This document shows positions 27,001 through 36,886 of a stretch of 60,532 nucleotides of DNA, in pieces. The DNA is from Clostridium tyrobutyricum DSM 2637 = ATCC 25755 = JCM 11008. GTDB taxonomy: Bacteria > Bacillota > Clostridia > Clostridiales > Clostridiaceae. A model generated the notes under the pieces. The model did no database searches. It worked only from the letters and a program-made list of their open reading frames with translations, and was not told the DNA's origin. Position numbers and translations under genes: made by a program. Within the stretch, counting starts at the first letter, position 1. The number at the start of each line of letters is the position of its first letter. Where the stretch lies: contig NZ_APMH01000008.1 in NCBI RefSeq assembly GCF_000359585.1, positions 1 to 60,532 on the forward strand, given 5' to 3'.

Positions 27001-28386
27001 ATAAGAATAAGATCATTAAAAGCTGCACTTGAGGAAAGAGACAAGGCTGGATTTGAACCTCATAAAATTGAAGAAAATAACAAGAGGATAGTTTTTACTA
27101 AAGAGATGAGAAAAAATCATACTATACTTTGTCCTCAAATGTCACCAATACACTTTCAATTTATACAAGAAGGATTTAATGCATCAGGTTATAAATTGGA
27201 AATACTTCCTTCTGTAGATAAAAAGGCAGTAGATGAGGGACTTAAATATGTAAACAATGATGCATGTTATCCTTCTATAATAGTTGTAGGACAGATAATA
27301 GAGGCTCTTAAATCTGGAAAATATGATTTGGATAATACATCTGTTCTAATATCACAAACTGGAGGAGGCTGTAGAGCTACAAATTATATAGCATTTTTGA
27401 GAAAAGCTCTAAAAGAAGCTAATATGGAGAATATACCTGTAATATCTTTAAATGTAGTAGGTATGGAAAAAAATCCAGGATTTAAAATTTCTCCAGGGCT
27501 TGTTAATAAAGGATTAATGGGACTTATGTATGGTGATCTGTTTATGAAGGTACTCTATAAAGTTAGACCTTATGAGAGAATATCTGGTTCTGCAAATTTA
27601 CTTTATAATAACTGGGTTGAAAAGTGCAAGGCAAATGTTAGAAATGGAAAGCATGGAGAATTCAAGAGAAACATATATCAGATAGTAAATGACTTTGACA
27701 ACCTTGAGATAAAAAATATAAAGAAACCTAAAGTAGGAGTTGTAGGTGAAATACTTGTTAAATTTCATCCAACAGCTAATAATAATATTGTAGAGCTTCT
27801 TGAAAATGAGGGAGCGGAAGCAGTAGTCCCAGACTTGACGGATTTTCTTCTATACTGTGCTTATGATGCTAAATTTAAACGTGAAAAATTATCTGGAACA
27901 CTTATGGATGAAATGTCAAAAGGTGTGGCAATAAAGTTTATTGAACATTTTAGAAAGCATATGAGGAATGCACTTAGAAAGAGCAAAAGGTTCTCACCTC
28001 CATCTACAATATCAGAATTGGCAGAAGGAGCTTCCAAGGTATTATCTCTTGGCCATCAGACTGGTGAAGGTTGGTTCCTGACAGCAGAAATGATAGAACT
28101 TATAAAAAGTGGTACTAAAAATATAGTATGTATGCAGCCTTTTGCATGTCTTCCAAACCATGTAACAGGAAAGGGAATGATTAAGGAATTGCGCAGGAAA
28201 TATCCAGGCAGTAATATAGCTGCTATTGACTATGATCCAGGTGCAAGTGAGGTAAATCAGCTAAATAGATTGAAACTTATGCTTTCTGTGGCATTTAAGT
28301 CTTTTAAAAAAGAAGAGAAAAAAGTTCACAATGAAAATAGACAATTTGTGGCAGAAAAAGTGTTGATGAATAATATTAATAAATAG
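24088..28386 (+). CDS. Multi-domain 2-hydroxyacyl-CoA dehydratase activase (two ASKHA domains plus DUF2229)
   Basis: A 1432-aa cytoplasmic protein. The first ASKHA ATPase domain (1 to about 260) has [28 protein letters not shown] and [12 protein letters not shown]. The second (about 320-580) has [28 protein letters not shown] and [12 protein letters not shown] Cys-rich linker [10 protein letters not shown]...NRCERG near 610-635 leads to DUF2229 and dehydratase-like C-terminal modules with [20 protein letters not shown] and [10 protein letters not shown]. The family is common in anaerobes and no member's substrate is firmly known. It probably reduces a partner at ATP cost. It is a single-gene transcript with its own promoter and terminator. 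Confidence 0.88.
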   Translation: MRNLFHVGLDVGSTTVKIVVSDIKDSIVYNKYQRHFSDIKSTIAKVVKDAYDKLKDSDITIMVTGSGGLSVSKWLDIPFIQEVVACTNTIEKTIPETDVAIELGGEDAKITFFDDGIDQRMNGSCAGGTGAFIDQMASLLQTDAKGLNEMAKNYKVIYPIAARCGVFAKTDVQPLLNEGAAKEDIAVSIFQSVVNQTISGLACGKPIRGNVAFLGGPLYFLSELRKRFIDTLGLADNQIIFPENSQLFVAQGAALSSKDEEVISFKGLIESLSHLNEFLIDDVQTLDPLFNSEHELVEFKQRHAKSVVKRGNLNTYTGNCYLGIDAGSTTTKAVLIDNQGRLLYSFYGSNHGNPLKSSIEILKDIYEKMPSTVKIANSAVTGYGEGLIKAALSVDVGEVETVSHYKAAEFFQPGVDFILDIGGQDMKCLKVKNGVIDSIMLNEACSSGCGSFIETFANSLNMKIQDFAKVAESSKRPVDLGSRCTVFMNSKVKQAQKEGLSVGDISAGLSYSVIKNALFKVIKIRDPKELGKKIIVQGGTFYNDAVLRAFELISGREVIRPDIAGLMGAFGAAIIAKEKFSSLHETTLLKPEDINSFNTEVSMRRCGKCANNCLLTINKFSDGKKFVSGNRCERGIGAESTKNNIPNLFEYKYNKIFNYIPLKKEQAPRGQVGIPRVLNLYENYPFWFTFFTKLGFRVEISPRSTKNLYSLGIETIPSESVCYPAKLVHGHIMSLINRGIKFIFYPSIPYEQKEQEKADNHYNCPIVTSYPEVIKKNMDIIAEKNVNFKNPFLPLDNKKRLIKRLIEELAEFHIKEGEIQDAVELAYKEDEKVKSDIRNKGKEVVEYLNKTGKKGIVLAGRPYHVDPEINHGIPNIITSYGMAVLTEDSVAHLGVIERPLRVVDQWVYHSRLYAAASFVATQKNLELIQLNSFGCGLDAVTTDQAQEILNRYEKIYTVLKIDEVSNLGAIKIRIRSLKAALEERDKAGFEPHKIEENNKRIVFTKEMRKNHTILCPQMSPIHFQFIQEGFNASGYKLEILPSVDKKAVDEGLKYVNNDACYPSIIVVGQIIEALKSGKYDLDNTSVLISQTGGGCRATNYIAFLRKALKEANMENIPVISLNVVGMEKNPGFKISPGLVNKGLMGLMYGDLFMKVLYKVRPYERISGSANLLYNNWVEKCKANVRNGKHGEFKRNIYQIVNDFDNLEIKNIKKPKVGVVGEILVKFHPTANNNIVELLENEGAEAVVPDLTDFLLYCAYDAKFKREKLSGTLMDEMSKGVAIKFIEHFRKHMRNALRKSKRFSPPSTISELAEGASKVLSLGHQTGEGWFLTAEMIELIKSGTKNIVCMQPFACLPNHVTGKGMIKELRRKYPGSNIAAIDYDPGASEVNQLNRLKLMLSVAFKSFKKEEKKVHNENRQFVAEKVLMNNINK

Positions 28387-28391
28387 ATTTT

Positions 28392-28430
28392 AAAAACGGA
28401 TTTGTACTAAAATGTATAAATCCATTTTTA
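28392..28430 (+). terminator. Rho-independent terminator
   Basis: A stem AAAAACGGATTT/AAATCCATTTTT with one mismatch, followed by a T-run. It ends the large activase gene. Confidence 0.8.
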
Positions 28431-28507
28431 ATTATATTTATAATTAACACAACTATAATATTTTTTCATATTATGAATTAATATAAAAATTATATTGGAG
28501 GATATAT

Positions 28508-29524
28508 ATGAAAAAACATAAAGTAAGTGTACTGGCCATTTTCTTTAGCCTTGTATTTGTAATTGCTATTTTTTCAGGATGTAGTAGTAAAAGTGGAAAT
28601 AATGAGGTAAAGAAAATAAGATTGAATGAAGTAGCTAGATCTGTATTTTATGCTCCTATGTATGCAGCTGTAAATCAAGGATTTTTTAAGGAACAGGGCC
28701 TTGAGCTGGATATTACTACAGGTCAGGGAGCAGATAAGACAATGCAAACGGTGTTGAGTAAAAATGCTGATATAGGATTTTGTGGACCTGAACAGGTAAT
28801 ATACATTTACAATCAAAAGAGACAGGATTATCCTATATTGTTTGCTCAAATGACTACAACTGATGGATCTTTTCTAGTTGGAAGAGAACAGCAGAAAAAT
28901 TTTGAGTGGAAAAATTTGAAAGGTAAAACTGTAATAGGAGGAAGGCCAGGTGGTGTACCTGAAATGGCATTGGAATATGCAATGAAAAAAAATGGAATTA
29001 AGCCTGGAACGGACGTCAATTTAATAACCAATCTTGCATTTACAGCAACATCAGGAGCATTTAAAGCAGGTACAGGAGATTATGTTGCATTATTTGAACC
29101 TACAGCGAGTATGCTTGAAAAAAGTAAATCAGGATATATAGTATCTTCTGTAGGAGAGGCTTCAGGTAAATTGCCATATACATGTTATTTCTCAACTAAA
29201 TCCTATATGGAGAAAAATCCTGACGTAATAAAAAAATTTACGAAAGCTATTTATGAGGGTCAGGTTTGGGTTCAAAAGCACAATGATGAAGAAGTAGCAA
29301 ATGCTATAAAATCATTTTTCCCAGGTACTGATATGGAAGTACTTAAATCTGTTGTAAAAAATTATAGAAGTATAGGTGCTTACGCCGCATCCCCTGAAAT
29401 TAAGCAGGAAAATCTAGATAGACTTATGGATATAATACAGTCATATAAATCAAGCTTAATACCTCAGAGACCAGCTTTTAATAAAATAGTAGATAATTCT
29501 TTTGCTAAAGAGGTAGTAAAATAA
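28508..29524 (+). CDS. ABC transporter substrate-binding lipoprotein (SsuA/THI5-like)
   Basis: A 338-aa exported lipoprotein with signal peptide ending IFSGC at about Cys26. The body is the NMT1/THI5-like fold seen in nitrate/sulfonate/taurine/pyrimidine-precursor binding proteins: VARSVFYAPMYAAVNQGFFKEQG near the N-terminus, KTVIGGRPGG, and YTCYFSTKSYMEKNPDVIKKF. The ligand is not deducible. No permease or ATPase gene adjoins it, which is unusual, so partners must lie elsewhere. No TPP riboswitch is upstream. The ribosome site is TTGGAGGA. Confidence 0.87.
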   Translation: MKKHKVSVLAIFFSLVFVIAIFSGCSSKSGNNEVKKIRLNEVARSVFYAPMYAAVNQGFFKEQGLELDITTGQGADKTMQTVLSKNADIGFCGPEQVIYIYNQKRQDYPILFAQMTTTDGSFLVGREQQKNFEWKNLKGKTVIGGRPGGVPEMALEYAMKKNGIKPGTDVNLITNLAFTATSGAFKAGTGDYVALFEPTASMLEKSKSGYIVSSVGEASGKLPYTCYFSTKSYMEKNPDVIKKFTKAIYEGQVWVQKHNDEEVANAIKSFFPGTDMEVLKSVVKNYRSIGAYAASPEIKQENLDRLMDIIQSYKSSLIPQRPAFNKIVDNSFAKEVVK

Positions 29525-29547
29525 TATAATAAATAAGTGAAAAATTC

Positions 29548-29575
29548 TTGACAGTTCTTGATTTAACGATATAAT
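29548..29575 (+). promoter_or_regulatory. Promoter of the valS T-box transcript
   Basis: TTGACA (29548-29553), 16 nt, TATAAT (29570-29575), immediately upstream of the T-box leader. Confidence 0.8.
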
Positions 29576-29581
29576 AATATT

Positions 29582-29831
29582 GTATAAATTGAATTATTAT
29601 AGTTAGCTGTGATAAAGAGAAGTAGAGATAATAGATTATAAAGAGAGGAAAATCTATTAGTTGAAAGGTTTTCTATATGAAATATCTTGAAAGTAGCTTT
29701 GGAGTTTCTTTGCTGAATGGAGTAGGCAGAGACGGTTTCTGACCGTTAAATTTTTGAGAGTCTGCATGATATCGCAGAAAAAAAGGTGGTAACGCGGGTC
29801 TTCGTCCTTTATGGATGGAGACATTTTTTTA
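29582..29831 (+). promoter_or_regulatory. T-box leader of valS (valine)
   Basis: Stem I AGAAGTAGA is near 29619. The specifier GTA (Val) is at 29693-29695, followed by GCTTTGGAG. The T-box core AGGTGGTAACGCGG is at 29784-29797, and the terminator GTCTTCGTCC/GGATGGAGAC with a T-run is at 29798-29831. The acceptor-pairing bulge is UGGU, matching a tRNA with discriminator A, as expected for tRNA-Val. Confidence 0.95.
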
Positions 29832-29883
29832 TTATTTAAATAAGTGATACAGTTAAATGTTATATATTTAAGGAGGAGTTTGG

Positions 29884-32535
29884 ATGTCTGAAAAGAAGGA
29901 AATATCTACTACATATAATCCAAAGGAATTTGAAGACAAGATTTATAATGCATGGCAGGAGAAAAAATATTTTACTCCAAGTCCGGATAAAAATAAAAAA
30001 TCATATACTATGGTAATACCACCACCTAATATTACAGGTAAGCTTCATCTTGGGCATGCATTAGATGATACTATACAGGATATACTTATAAGAACAAAGA
30101 GAATGCAGGGTTATAGCACTCTATGGGTTCCCGGTGAAGACCATGCCAGTATAGCTACTGAAGTTAAAGTGGAAAAAGAGCTTTTAAAAGATGGCATTGT
30201 GAAAAATGAAATAGGAAGAGAAGCTTTTTTGGAGAAAACTTGGGATTGGACGCATGAATACAGAGACAGAATCAGGAATCAAATAAAGAAACTTGGAGCA
30301 TCTGTTGATTTTACAAGAGAAAGATTTACAATGGATGCTGGACTTAATAAGGCTGTTAGAAAGTTCTTTGTAAAATTATATAATGACGGGCTTATATATC
30401 AGGGAAATAGAATAATAAACTGGTGCCCTAAATGTCAAACTGCATTGTCTGATGCTGAAATAGAGTATGAAGAGCAGGAAGGACATTTTTGGCATATAAA
30501 ATATCCAATAGTAAATAGTGACAGATATCTTGAAATAGCAACTACAAGACCTGAAACACTTTTTGGAGATACAGCTATTGCAGTTAATCCTAAAGATGAA
30601 AGATATAAAGAACTTATAGGTAAAAAGGCAATTCTTCCAATAATAAATAGAGAAATTCCTATAGTTGCAGATAACTATGTTGATATGGAATTTGGAACAG
30701 GTGCGGTTAAGATAACTCCAGCTCATGATCCTAACGATTATCAAGTCGGAAAAAGACACGATCTTCCTGAAATCATAATAATGAATGAGGATGGAACTAT
30801 AAGACTTACAGGCACTAAATATGATGGACTTGATAGATATGAAGCCAGAAAGTTAGTAGTAGAAAATCTAAGACAACAGGGATTTCTAGTTAAAATACAG
30901 AAGCATGTACATAATGTTGGCTGTCATGACAGATGTGGAACTACTGTTGAGCCAATGCTTTCAAAACAGTGGTTTGTAAAGATGAAATCACTGGCGAAAC
31001 CTGCTATTGAAGCTGTTAAAAGTGAAAGAGTTAAATTTGTTCCTAAGAGGTTTGAAAAAACGTATTTTAACTGGATGGAGAACATTCAAGACTGGTGTAT
31101 TTCAAGGCAGCTCTGGTGGGGGCATAGAATTCCTGTATGGTACTGCAAGGACTGTGGAGAAGTAATAGTATCTGTAGATGACCCAACCAAATGTACAAAA
31201 TGTGGTTCACATAATTTAGAACAGGACAAAGATGTACTTGATACCTGGTTTAGTTCTGCATTATGGCCGTTTTCTACTTTGGGATGGCCTGACAATACAG
31301 AGGATTTAAAATACTATTATCCTACCAGTACACTCGTTACAGGCTATGACATAATATTTTTCTGGGTAGCTAGAATGGTATTCTCAGGACTATATTGCAT
31401 GAATGATATTCCATTTGAAAATGTACTCATTCACGGTATAGTGAGAGATTCTGAAGGAAGAAAGATGTCTAAATCTCTTGGAAATGGTGTTGATCCTATA
31501 GATGTAATAGAAAAATATGGAGCAGATGCACTTAGATTTACATTGATAAATGGCAATGCCCCTGGAAATGATATAAGATATTATCCTGAGAGAGTGGAAG
31601 CTTCACGAAATTTTGCAAACAAAATATGGAATGCATCTAGATTTGTACTTATGAATTTAGATGAAGATTTGATGAACAAATATAAAGACGGCATTGATTA
31701 TACTGAAGCAGACAAGTGGATACTGTCAAAATTAAATACTGTTGTCAGGGAAGTTACAGATAATATAGAAAAATTTGAGCTGGGAATAGCATCTCAGAAG
31801 ATATATGATTTTATATGGGGTGAGTTTTGTGATTGGTATATAGAACTCGTAAAACCGGTTATGTATGGAGAAGATGAAAAGTCTAAAGGTATAGCATACA
31901 ATGTATTAAATAAGGTTCTTACTGTAAGTCTGCAGTTACTTCATCCCGTAATGCCGTTTATAACCGAGGAAATATATACACATCTCTATAATAGAGAAAC
32001 TGAATCCATAACTATATCCAAATGGCCTAAATATGATGAATCATTAAAAGACGAAAAGGCAGAAAAGGATATGGATTATATTATTGAAGCTATTAAATCT
32101 GTTAGAAATATAAGAACTGACATGAATGTTCCGTTTTCAAGAAAAGCAAAACTTATAGTATATGTAACTGAAAGCCAAGCTCTTTATGCTTTTAAGAACG
32201 GTGAAGAGTATTTTCAAAAGTTGGCATCAGCAAGTGAAGTTGAAATTTTAGAAGATAAAAACAATTTACCTGAAAATGCAGTATCTGCAGTTACAACAGG
32301 AGCAGAATTATTTATCCCACTTTTAGATCTTGTGGATAAAGACAAGGAACTTGCGAGACTTGAAAAGGAAAAGGGAAAGCTTATATCTGAAATAGAAAGA
32401 GTAGATAGGAAGTTGAAAAATGAGAAATTTGTTTCTAAAGCACCTGAAACTGTAGTAGAAGGAGAGAGGGCTAAAGGTGAAAAATATAAAGAAATGCTTG
32501 AATCAGTTTTAGAAAGAATAAATAGCTTAAAATAG
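29884..32535 (+). CDS. valS: Valine--tRNA ligase
   Basis: Charges tRNA-Val. The 883-aa class I synthetase is full length. It has [15 protein letters not shown] (HIGH motif) near 47, a CP1 editing domain ([10 protein letters not shown]), zinc-binding CKDCGEV...[18 protein letters not shown] (KMSKS) near 525, an anticodon-binding helical domain, and a C-terminal coiled-coil ([19 protein letters not shown]). The ribosome site is AAGGAGG. It is controlled by the upstream T-box. Confidence 0.99.
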   Translation: MSEKKEISTTYNPKEFEDKIYNAWQEKKYFTPSPDKNKKSYTMVIPPPNITGKLHLGHALDDTIQDILIRTKRMQGYSTLWVPGEDHASIATEVKVEKELLKDGIVKNEIGREAFLEKTWDWTHEYRDRIRNQIKKLGASVDFTRERFTMDAGLNKAVRKFFVKLYNDGLIYQGNRIINWCPKCQTALSDAEIEYEEQEGHFWHIKYPIVNSDRYLEIATTRPETLFGDTAIAVNPKDERYKELIGKKAILPIINREIPIVADNYVDMEFGTGAVKITPAHDPNDYQVGKRHDLPEIIIMNEDGTIRLTGTKYDGLDRYEARKLVVENLRQQGFLVKIQKHVHNVGCHDRCGTTVEPMLSKQWFVKMKSLAKPAIEAVKSERVKFVPKRFEKTYFNWMENIQDWCISRQLWWGHRIPVWYCKDCGEVIVSVDDPTKCTKCGSHNLEQDKDVLDTWFSSALWPFSTLGWPDNTEDLKYYYPTSTLVTGYDIIFFWVARMVFSGLYCMNDIPFENVLIHGIVRDSEGRKMSKSLGNGVDPIDVIEKYGADALRFTLINGNAPGNDIRYYPERVEASRNFANKIWNASRFVLMNLDEDLMNKYKDGIDYTEADKWILSKLNTVVREVTDNIEKFELGIASQKIYDFIWGEFCDWYIELVKPVMYGEDEKSKGIAYNVLNKVLTVSLQLLHPVMPFITEEIYTHLYNRETESITISKWPKYDESLKDEKAEKDMDYIIEAIKSVRNIRTDMNVPFSRKAKLIVYVTESQALYAFKNGEEYFQKLASASEVEILEDKNNLPENAVSAVTTGAELFIPLLDLVDKDKELARLEKEKGKLISEIERVDRKLKNEKFVSKAPETVVEGERAKGEKYKEMLESVLERINSLK

Positions 32536-32615
32536 ATATAAAGTATTAATTATTCCCCACCTCAGTTTGCTTTTGCGAAGAGATGGGGTTAATATTTACA
32601 TTAGGATGTGAATTT

Positions 32616-33950
32616 ATGAATTATCAGCAAGCATTGAAGTATATACATGATACAGCTAAATTTGGCTCTAATCTAGGATTGGAAAGAGTCCAAAAATTAC
32701 TTGAATTTTTGGATAATCCTCAGGAAAAGATAAGTATCATACATATAGCAGGTACTAATGGAAAAGGTTCTGTAACTGCAATGATAAGCAGGATATTGGA
32801 CAGTTGTGGATATAAAGTTGGTATGTACACTTCTCCTCACCTGGAACAATTTGAAGAGCGGTTTCAGATTAATGAAATAAATATTTCTAGAAATGATCTT
32901 GCAGAATGTGTTACAGAAGTATCCAAAGCAGTAGACAAGGTAATAAAACTTGGCTATGATAATCCTACAGAGTTTGAGATAGAAACTTGTGTAATGTTTT
33001 ATTATTTTTATAAGTCTAAAGTAGATTTTGCTGTAGTAGAAGTTGGACTGGGAGGAAGATTAGATGCTACAAATGTAGTTCAGCCATTTTCAAGATCTAC
33101 TGGTGGAGGAGTTATTTTAAGTGTAATTACATCCATAAGTTATGATCATATGAAAATTTTAGGAGATACCCTAGATAAAATAGCATATGAAAAGGCTGGA
33201 ATAATAAAAAACGGTATTCCTGTTGCCTTATACCCTCAGGAAAAAAGTTCGGAGAAGGTTATAAAAGAAGTATGTATGAAAAGAAATTGCAAACTTACAA
33301 AAGTTCCTATTGATTCAGTAAAATCAGTTCAAACAAGCAAAATAAATAATAGCAGTTCCGAATACTGTCAGAACATAGAGGTTTTCATAGGAGATGAAGT
33401 ATATTATATAAAATTGTCTCTTTTAGGATCACATCAAATGTTGAATTGTGCTACTGCTGTATATGCAGCAAGGGAACTTATTCAACTTGGAATTGATATT
33501 GACAAAGAAAATTTAGTCAGTTCGCTTTCAACAGTAAAATGGATGGGAAGACTTGAAATTTTAAACAAAAATCCTCTTGTGGTAATAGATGGTGCACATA
33601 ATATACAAGGTATAGAAGCACTTAGAAATAATATAGAAACATATTTTGAATATAAGGATATTATATTGATACTTGGTATACTTGCAGATAAACAGGTTGA
33701 CAAAATGATAGCGACTATAGCACCATTGGCTAAAACTGTAATAGCTGTTACTCCAAACAGTTATAGGGCTGAGAGTTCGGATGAACTCAATAAAATAATA
33801 CTAAAATATAATGATACGTCAAGGGCTTTTTACAGCTATGAGGATGCATATAGAGAGGCTCTTTCTTGTGCAGATGAAGATGATATCATAGTAATTTCAG
33901 GTTCTCTTTATATGATAGGAGACATGAGAAAAATCATAGTTAACAGCTGA
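32616..33950 (+). CDS. folC: Folylpolyglutamate synthase / dihydrofolate synthase
   Basis: Adds glutamate to dihydropteroate and folates. The 444-aa product has P-loop GTNGKGSVTAM, YTSPHLEQFEERF, VGLGGRLDATNV, and the C-domain motif DGAHNIQG with GILADKQVDKM. The start at 32616 (MNYQQALKYIHDTAKFG) fits the family N-terminus and has AGGATG upstream. The upstream in-frame ATG at 32583 lies in a hairpin and is unlikely. It follows valS by 80 nt and is probably co-transcribed, as in many Clostridia. Confidence 0.96.
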   Translation: MNYQQALKYIHDTAKFGSNLGLERVQKLLEFLDNPQEKISIIHIAGTNGKGSVTAMISRILDSCGYKVGMYTSPHLEQFEERFQINEINISRNDLAECVTEVSKAVDKVIKLGYDNPTEFEIETCVMFYYFYKSKVDFAVVEVGLGGRLDATNVVQPFSRSTGGGVILSVITSISYDHMKILGDTLDKIAYEKAGIIKNGIPVALYPQEKSSEKVIKEVCMKRNCKLTKVPIDSVKSVQTSKINNSSSEYCQNIEVFIGDEVYYIKLSLLGSHQMLNCATAVYAARELIQLGIDIDKENLVSSLSTVKWMGRLEILNKNPLVVIDGAHNIQGIEALRNNIETYFEYKDIILILGILADKQVDKMIATIAPLAKTVIAVTPNSYRAESSDELNKIILKYNDTSRAFYSYEDAYREALSCADEDDIIVISGSLYMIGDMRKIIVNS

Positions 33951-33962
33951 TGATTATAAAAT

Positions 33963-33998
33963 GAGTGCAGATTAGTGTTCTGCACCAATCTGCACTCA
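33963..33998. terminator. Bidirectional hairpin terminator
   Basis: An 11-bp stem GAGTGCAGATT/AATCTGCACTC (33963-33973 with 33987-33997) lies between convergent genes. The T-run is better on the minus strand. Confidence 0.65.
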
Positions 33999-34009
33999 AT
34001 CTCATATAT

Positions 34010-34636
34010 CTACTTTTTTGGATATTTATTATCTTTGCATATAGTGAAAATTTTTCCTGAGATTTGGAATATTTTTTCGCCACAAGCTTTCTCAGGTGAA
34101 GAAGGTTTATCATAATCATCTTCGTGGCATTTATCCTTATCATAGCCATCTTTGTCATAGTCATCTTTGTCTACAAATACCTGTTTTATAGGGAAGAACT
34201 TAACTTTAAATTCAATGTCATTTTTACACTCGTCGCAGCAGGTAATCTTTACATCATCAAAGAATGCACAACTTGAACAACATAAATGACTTATATTTCC
34301 ACTTCTATCTTTAACAGCTACACTTACGAATACTTCGGCACAACCACTGAGTTTTATTGTTTTTAACTTTATTTTACAGCCACAAACTTCTTTTTCAATA
34401 TCTCCATAAGGTTTTATCTTAAATCCTTTTCCTTTTACAACAGCTGCTTTTAAACTCTTTGGAATAACAGTAAGCCCTCTTGGTACAGAAATTGTACAGC
34501 AAAACTTTGGTTTTTCAGGTTCAGGACACTTATCTTTTGGACGAACTTCTTTATCATATCCACCAGGTAATTCATATGAGTCTTCATAGTTTGAATCCAT
34601 AGCTGTTTCATCTATTATAAATTTAATGTTTTTCAA
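34010..34636 (-). CDS. Cysteine-rich protein with acidic Asp-Lys-Tyr repeats
   Basis: A 208-aa protein of no recognised family. It contains about 15 Cys in pairs (FCCTISV, VCGCKIK, HLCCSSCAF, ITCCDECKN). Near residues 155-175 is a degenerate repeat of the unit DYDKDG, rich in Asp/Lys/Tyr. The N-terminus is hydrophilic with no signal peptide. Paired Cys with PRGLTVIPKSLK-type beta segments recall spore-coat or exosporium proteins of Clostridia, but that is only a guess. The ribosome site is AAGGAGAG. It is a single gene divergent from the marR remnant. Confidence 0.7.
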   Translation of the reverse strand: MKNIKFIIDETAMDSNYEDSYELPGGYDKEVRPKDKCPEPEKPKFCCTISVPRGLTVIPKSLKAAVVKGKGFKIKPYGDIEKEVCGCKIKLKTIKLSGCAEVFVSVAVKDRSGNISHLCCSSCAFFDDVKITCCDECKNDIEFKVKFFPIKQVFVDKDDYDKDGYDKDKCHEDDYDKPSSPEKACGEKIFQISGKIFTICKDNKYPKK

Positions 34637-34715
34637 TTTGTATCTCTCCTTATTAAAGAATTTTTAATTAGGTGTTACGTTAGTAGTTTATGTAGATATA
34701 TATAAAGTGTTACAT

Positions 34716-34755
34716 TAATTAATAACAATATAGTTAACTATATTGTTATTAATTA
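34716..34755. promoter_or_regulatory. 40-bp perfect palindrome, likely MarR operator
   Basis: A gap-free palindrome centred at 34735/34736 (core ATAACAATATAGTTAACTAT) lies 29 nt upstream of the broken marR start. MarR proteins bind palindromes and autoregulate, so this is the probable operator for the marR/exporter unit. It could also form a hairpin in RNA, although it lacks a T-run. Confidence 0.7.
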
Positions 34756-34784
34756 TGTTATTCTATTGTATGGAGAGAAAAAAT

Positions 34785-35181
34785 ATGAGCAAGAATTACA
34801 AGGTAACCCATCTTATAAGACTAACTAACATCATATATGAATGTACTCAAGTTTATATTGATAAAAGACTTAAGAATTTTAATCTGACTAAAGGAACATA
34901 TCCATTGGCTTGTATTAAGCAAATATCCTGGTATAAGCCAATGGAGCTTAATGTAGGCCAGTCAATGTCTGCAATAACTATAAGATTGTTGATAGAACTG
35001 GTATATATAAGAAAGAAGGAAAATCTAGATGATATAAGAGCATATAAATTATATAACTGATAAGGCAAAATATATAATATCTGAGATTTTTAATGTTATT
35101 GAGAAGTTGGTTGATATTTTAGCTCCAGGGAGTGATGAGGAACAAATTATAAATTCAATAGCATTTTCCAAGGAGATCTAA
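34785..35181 (+). pseudogene. MarR-family regulator, frameshifted
   Basis: The N-terminus (MSKNYKVTHLIRLTNIIYE...LKNFNLTKGTYP) reads in frame from 34785, with GGAG upstream. The next segment, WLVLSKYPGISQ, is in the +1 frame. The wing and DNA-contact segment LNVGQSMSAITIRLLIELVYIRKKENLDDIRAYKLY returns to the first frame. The C-terminal helices TDKAKYIISEIF...EEQIINSIAFSKEI are again in +1, ending at 35181. At least three frame changes are needed, so no intact repressor is made. The remaining open frame (34785-35060) would give only a 91-aa fragment. Confidence 0.75.
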
Positions 35182-35219
35182 AAATATAGAATAGAGAATT
35201 GTAGGGGGATGAAAAAAAT

Positions 35220-36686
35220 ATGAATAAAGTTGATGATGAAGTGTATAGAAAAAGATGGATAATACTATTTACTGTTCTTTCCTTTACATTTATGGCTACA
35301 TTGGATGGAAGTATTGTAAATGTAGCACTGCCTGATATGTCATCCAAACTCAATGTAAGTATGGCTGGAATAGAATGGGTAGTTACGGGATTTTTAATGA
35401 CGATTTCAGCTACTATACTTATATTTGGAAGATTTGGAGATATAAAAGGTAAAACAAGAATATTTAGATATGGAATTGTACTTTTTACAATAGGATCACT
35501 TTTATGCGGACTCACACATTCATTGATATTTTTAATAGCTGCAAGAACCATACAGGGTATTGGAGCAGGAGCAGCAATGGCAAATAGTCAAGGAATTATA
35601 ACTCAGGTGTTTCCTGTCAATGAAAGAGGAAGTGCACTTGGAATATTGGGGACTTTTGTAGCATTAGGTGCCATGGCAGGTCCTCCATTAGGTGGAGTTA
35701 TAGTTTCAGCTGTAGGATGGGAATACATATTTCTAATAAATGTTCCTATTGGAATAGCTGCATTTATAATGACTATCAAGGTATTTCCCAAGGCAGAAAG
35801 TGTTGTACATGAAAAATTCGATAGTAAAGGTGCTGTGTTTTTTATGTTAGCTGTTATTCTGTTTATGGGAGCATTTATCCAGGGGCAGAGTATGGGATAT
35901 GATAATGTTATTATGATTTCTTGTTTTGTAATTTCGATTATAAGCTTTGTATTATTTATTATTGTAGAAAGCAAAGTGGATATTCCGCTGCTTCAACTAA
36001 AAATTTTTAACAATAGTTTGTTTTCCATAGGTATAGTTTGTGGTTTTCTTGCTTTTGTTGCTCTTAGTGCATTTAATATAATAATTCCATTTTATTTTCA
36101 GGATTCTATGAAACTTTCTCCAGCCCTTACGGGGTTGTTTATGATGGTATCACCAATTGTATTGTCAATATCAGCTCCATTAAGCGGCCATTTATCAGAC
36201 AGGGTAGGGTCGGAAATAATTACATTGATTGGGCTTACATTTATGGCTTTGGGCTTATTTCTTATATCAAGTTTAAATCAAAAATCTTCATTGATTATGG
36301 TTACGTTTTATATAGTGATTATGAGTGCTGGAAATGGAATGTTCCAGGCACCTAATAATTCATTAATTATGTCAACTGTACCTAAACACAGGCTTGGAAT
36401 TGCAGGAAGTGTAAATGCACTTATCAGAAATGTAGGAATGGTTATAGGTACTGCTGTGGCTACTTTACTTTTGTATAATAGAATGAGTCATAAGATTGGA
36501 TATAGAGTAATTGATTATATAAAGGGAAGAGATGATATATTTATATATGGAATGAGATATGTATATATATTTGCTGGAGTTATGTGCTTGTTAGGAATAT
36601 TAATAACTGGATTAAGATTATATAATAGCAGAATAAATAACAATAATAAAGATAGTATAAAAAAATTACAGGATAAAGTAGGATAA
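35220..36686 (+). CDS. MFS drug:H+ antiporter, DHA2 (EmrB/QacA) family
   Basis: A 488-aa, 14-segment proton-driven exporter. DHA2 motifs seen are TLDGSIVNVALP in helix 1, GRFGDIKGKTRIFRYG (motif A) after helix 2, and RTIQGIGAGAAMANSQGII plus ALGAMAGPPLGGVI (motif C) in helix 5. The ribosome site is AGGGGGATG. It follows the marR remnant by 38 nt and was probably repressed by it, so loss of MarR may leave it constitutively expressed. Substrates cannot be read from sequence. Confidence 0.92.
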   Translation: MNKVDDEVYRKRWIILFTVLSFTFMATLDGSIVNVALPDMSSKLNVSMAGIEWVVTGFLMTISATILIFGRFGDIKGKTRIFRYGIVLFTIGSLLCGLTHSLIFLIAARTIQGIGAGAAMANSQGIITQVFPVNERGSALGILGTFVALGAMAGPPLGGVIVSAVGWEYIFLINVPIGIAAFIMTIKVFPKAESVVHEKFDSKGAVFFMLAVILFMGAFIQGQSMGYDNVIMISCFVISIISFVLFIIVESKVDIPLLQLKIFNNSLFSIGIVCGFLAFVALSAFNIIIPFYFQDSMKLSPALTGLFMMVSPIVLSISAPLSGHLSDRVGSEIITLIGLTFMALGLFLISSLNQKSSLIMVTFYIVIMSAGNGMFQAPNNSLIMSTVPKHRLGIAGSVNALIRNVGMVIGTAVATLLLYNRMSHKIGYRVIDYIKGRDDIFIYGMRYVYIFAGVMCLLGILITGLRLYNSRINNNNKDSIKKLQDKVG

Positions 36687-36802
36687 TTAGTGTCACTTAT
36701 TGAATTATATCTATATAATAAATGTAGATAGATATAAAATTTTTATTATGTCTGTTAAATAATTAAGTAGTATTATTCTGTTTGTAAATAATTGGTTGAT
36801 AT

Positions 36803-36830
36803 GGGCTCTGGATTATTCCAGAGCCCTTCA
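36803..36830 (+). terminator. Rho-independent terminator
   Basis: A 9-bp GC-rich stem GGGCTCTGG/CCAGAGCCC with a 6-nt loop, followed by TTC and an A/T-rich tail. It ends the exporter gene. Confidence 0.75.
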
Positions 36831-36886
36831 AATAATATTAATATTATGGTTAAATTTTAATTATAATGATTGAAAAGAGGTTATAT

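Noticed and set aside
28431-28507. TPP riboswitch upstream of the THI5-like binding protein
   Set aside because: No CTGAGA or other thiamine-element core is present.
32549-32595. Hairpin after valS as a terminator
   Set aside because: The stem CCCCACCTC/GAGATGGGG is not followed by a T-run, and folC follows closely, so it is more likely a processing or attenuating hairpin within one transcript.
34743-35060. Open frame read as an intact 105-aa protein
   Set aside because: Its parts match MarR only when frames are switched, and the C-terminal MarR helices continue in another frame to 35181. Annotated as a pseudogene.
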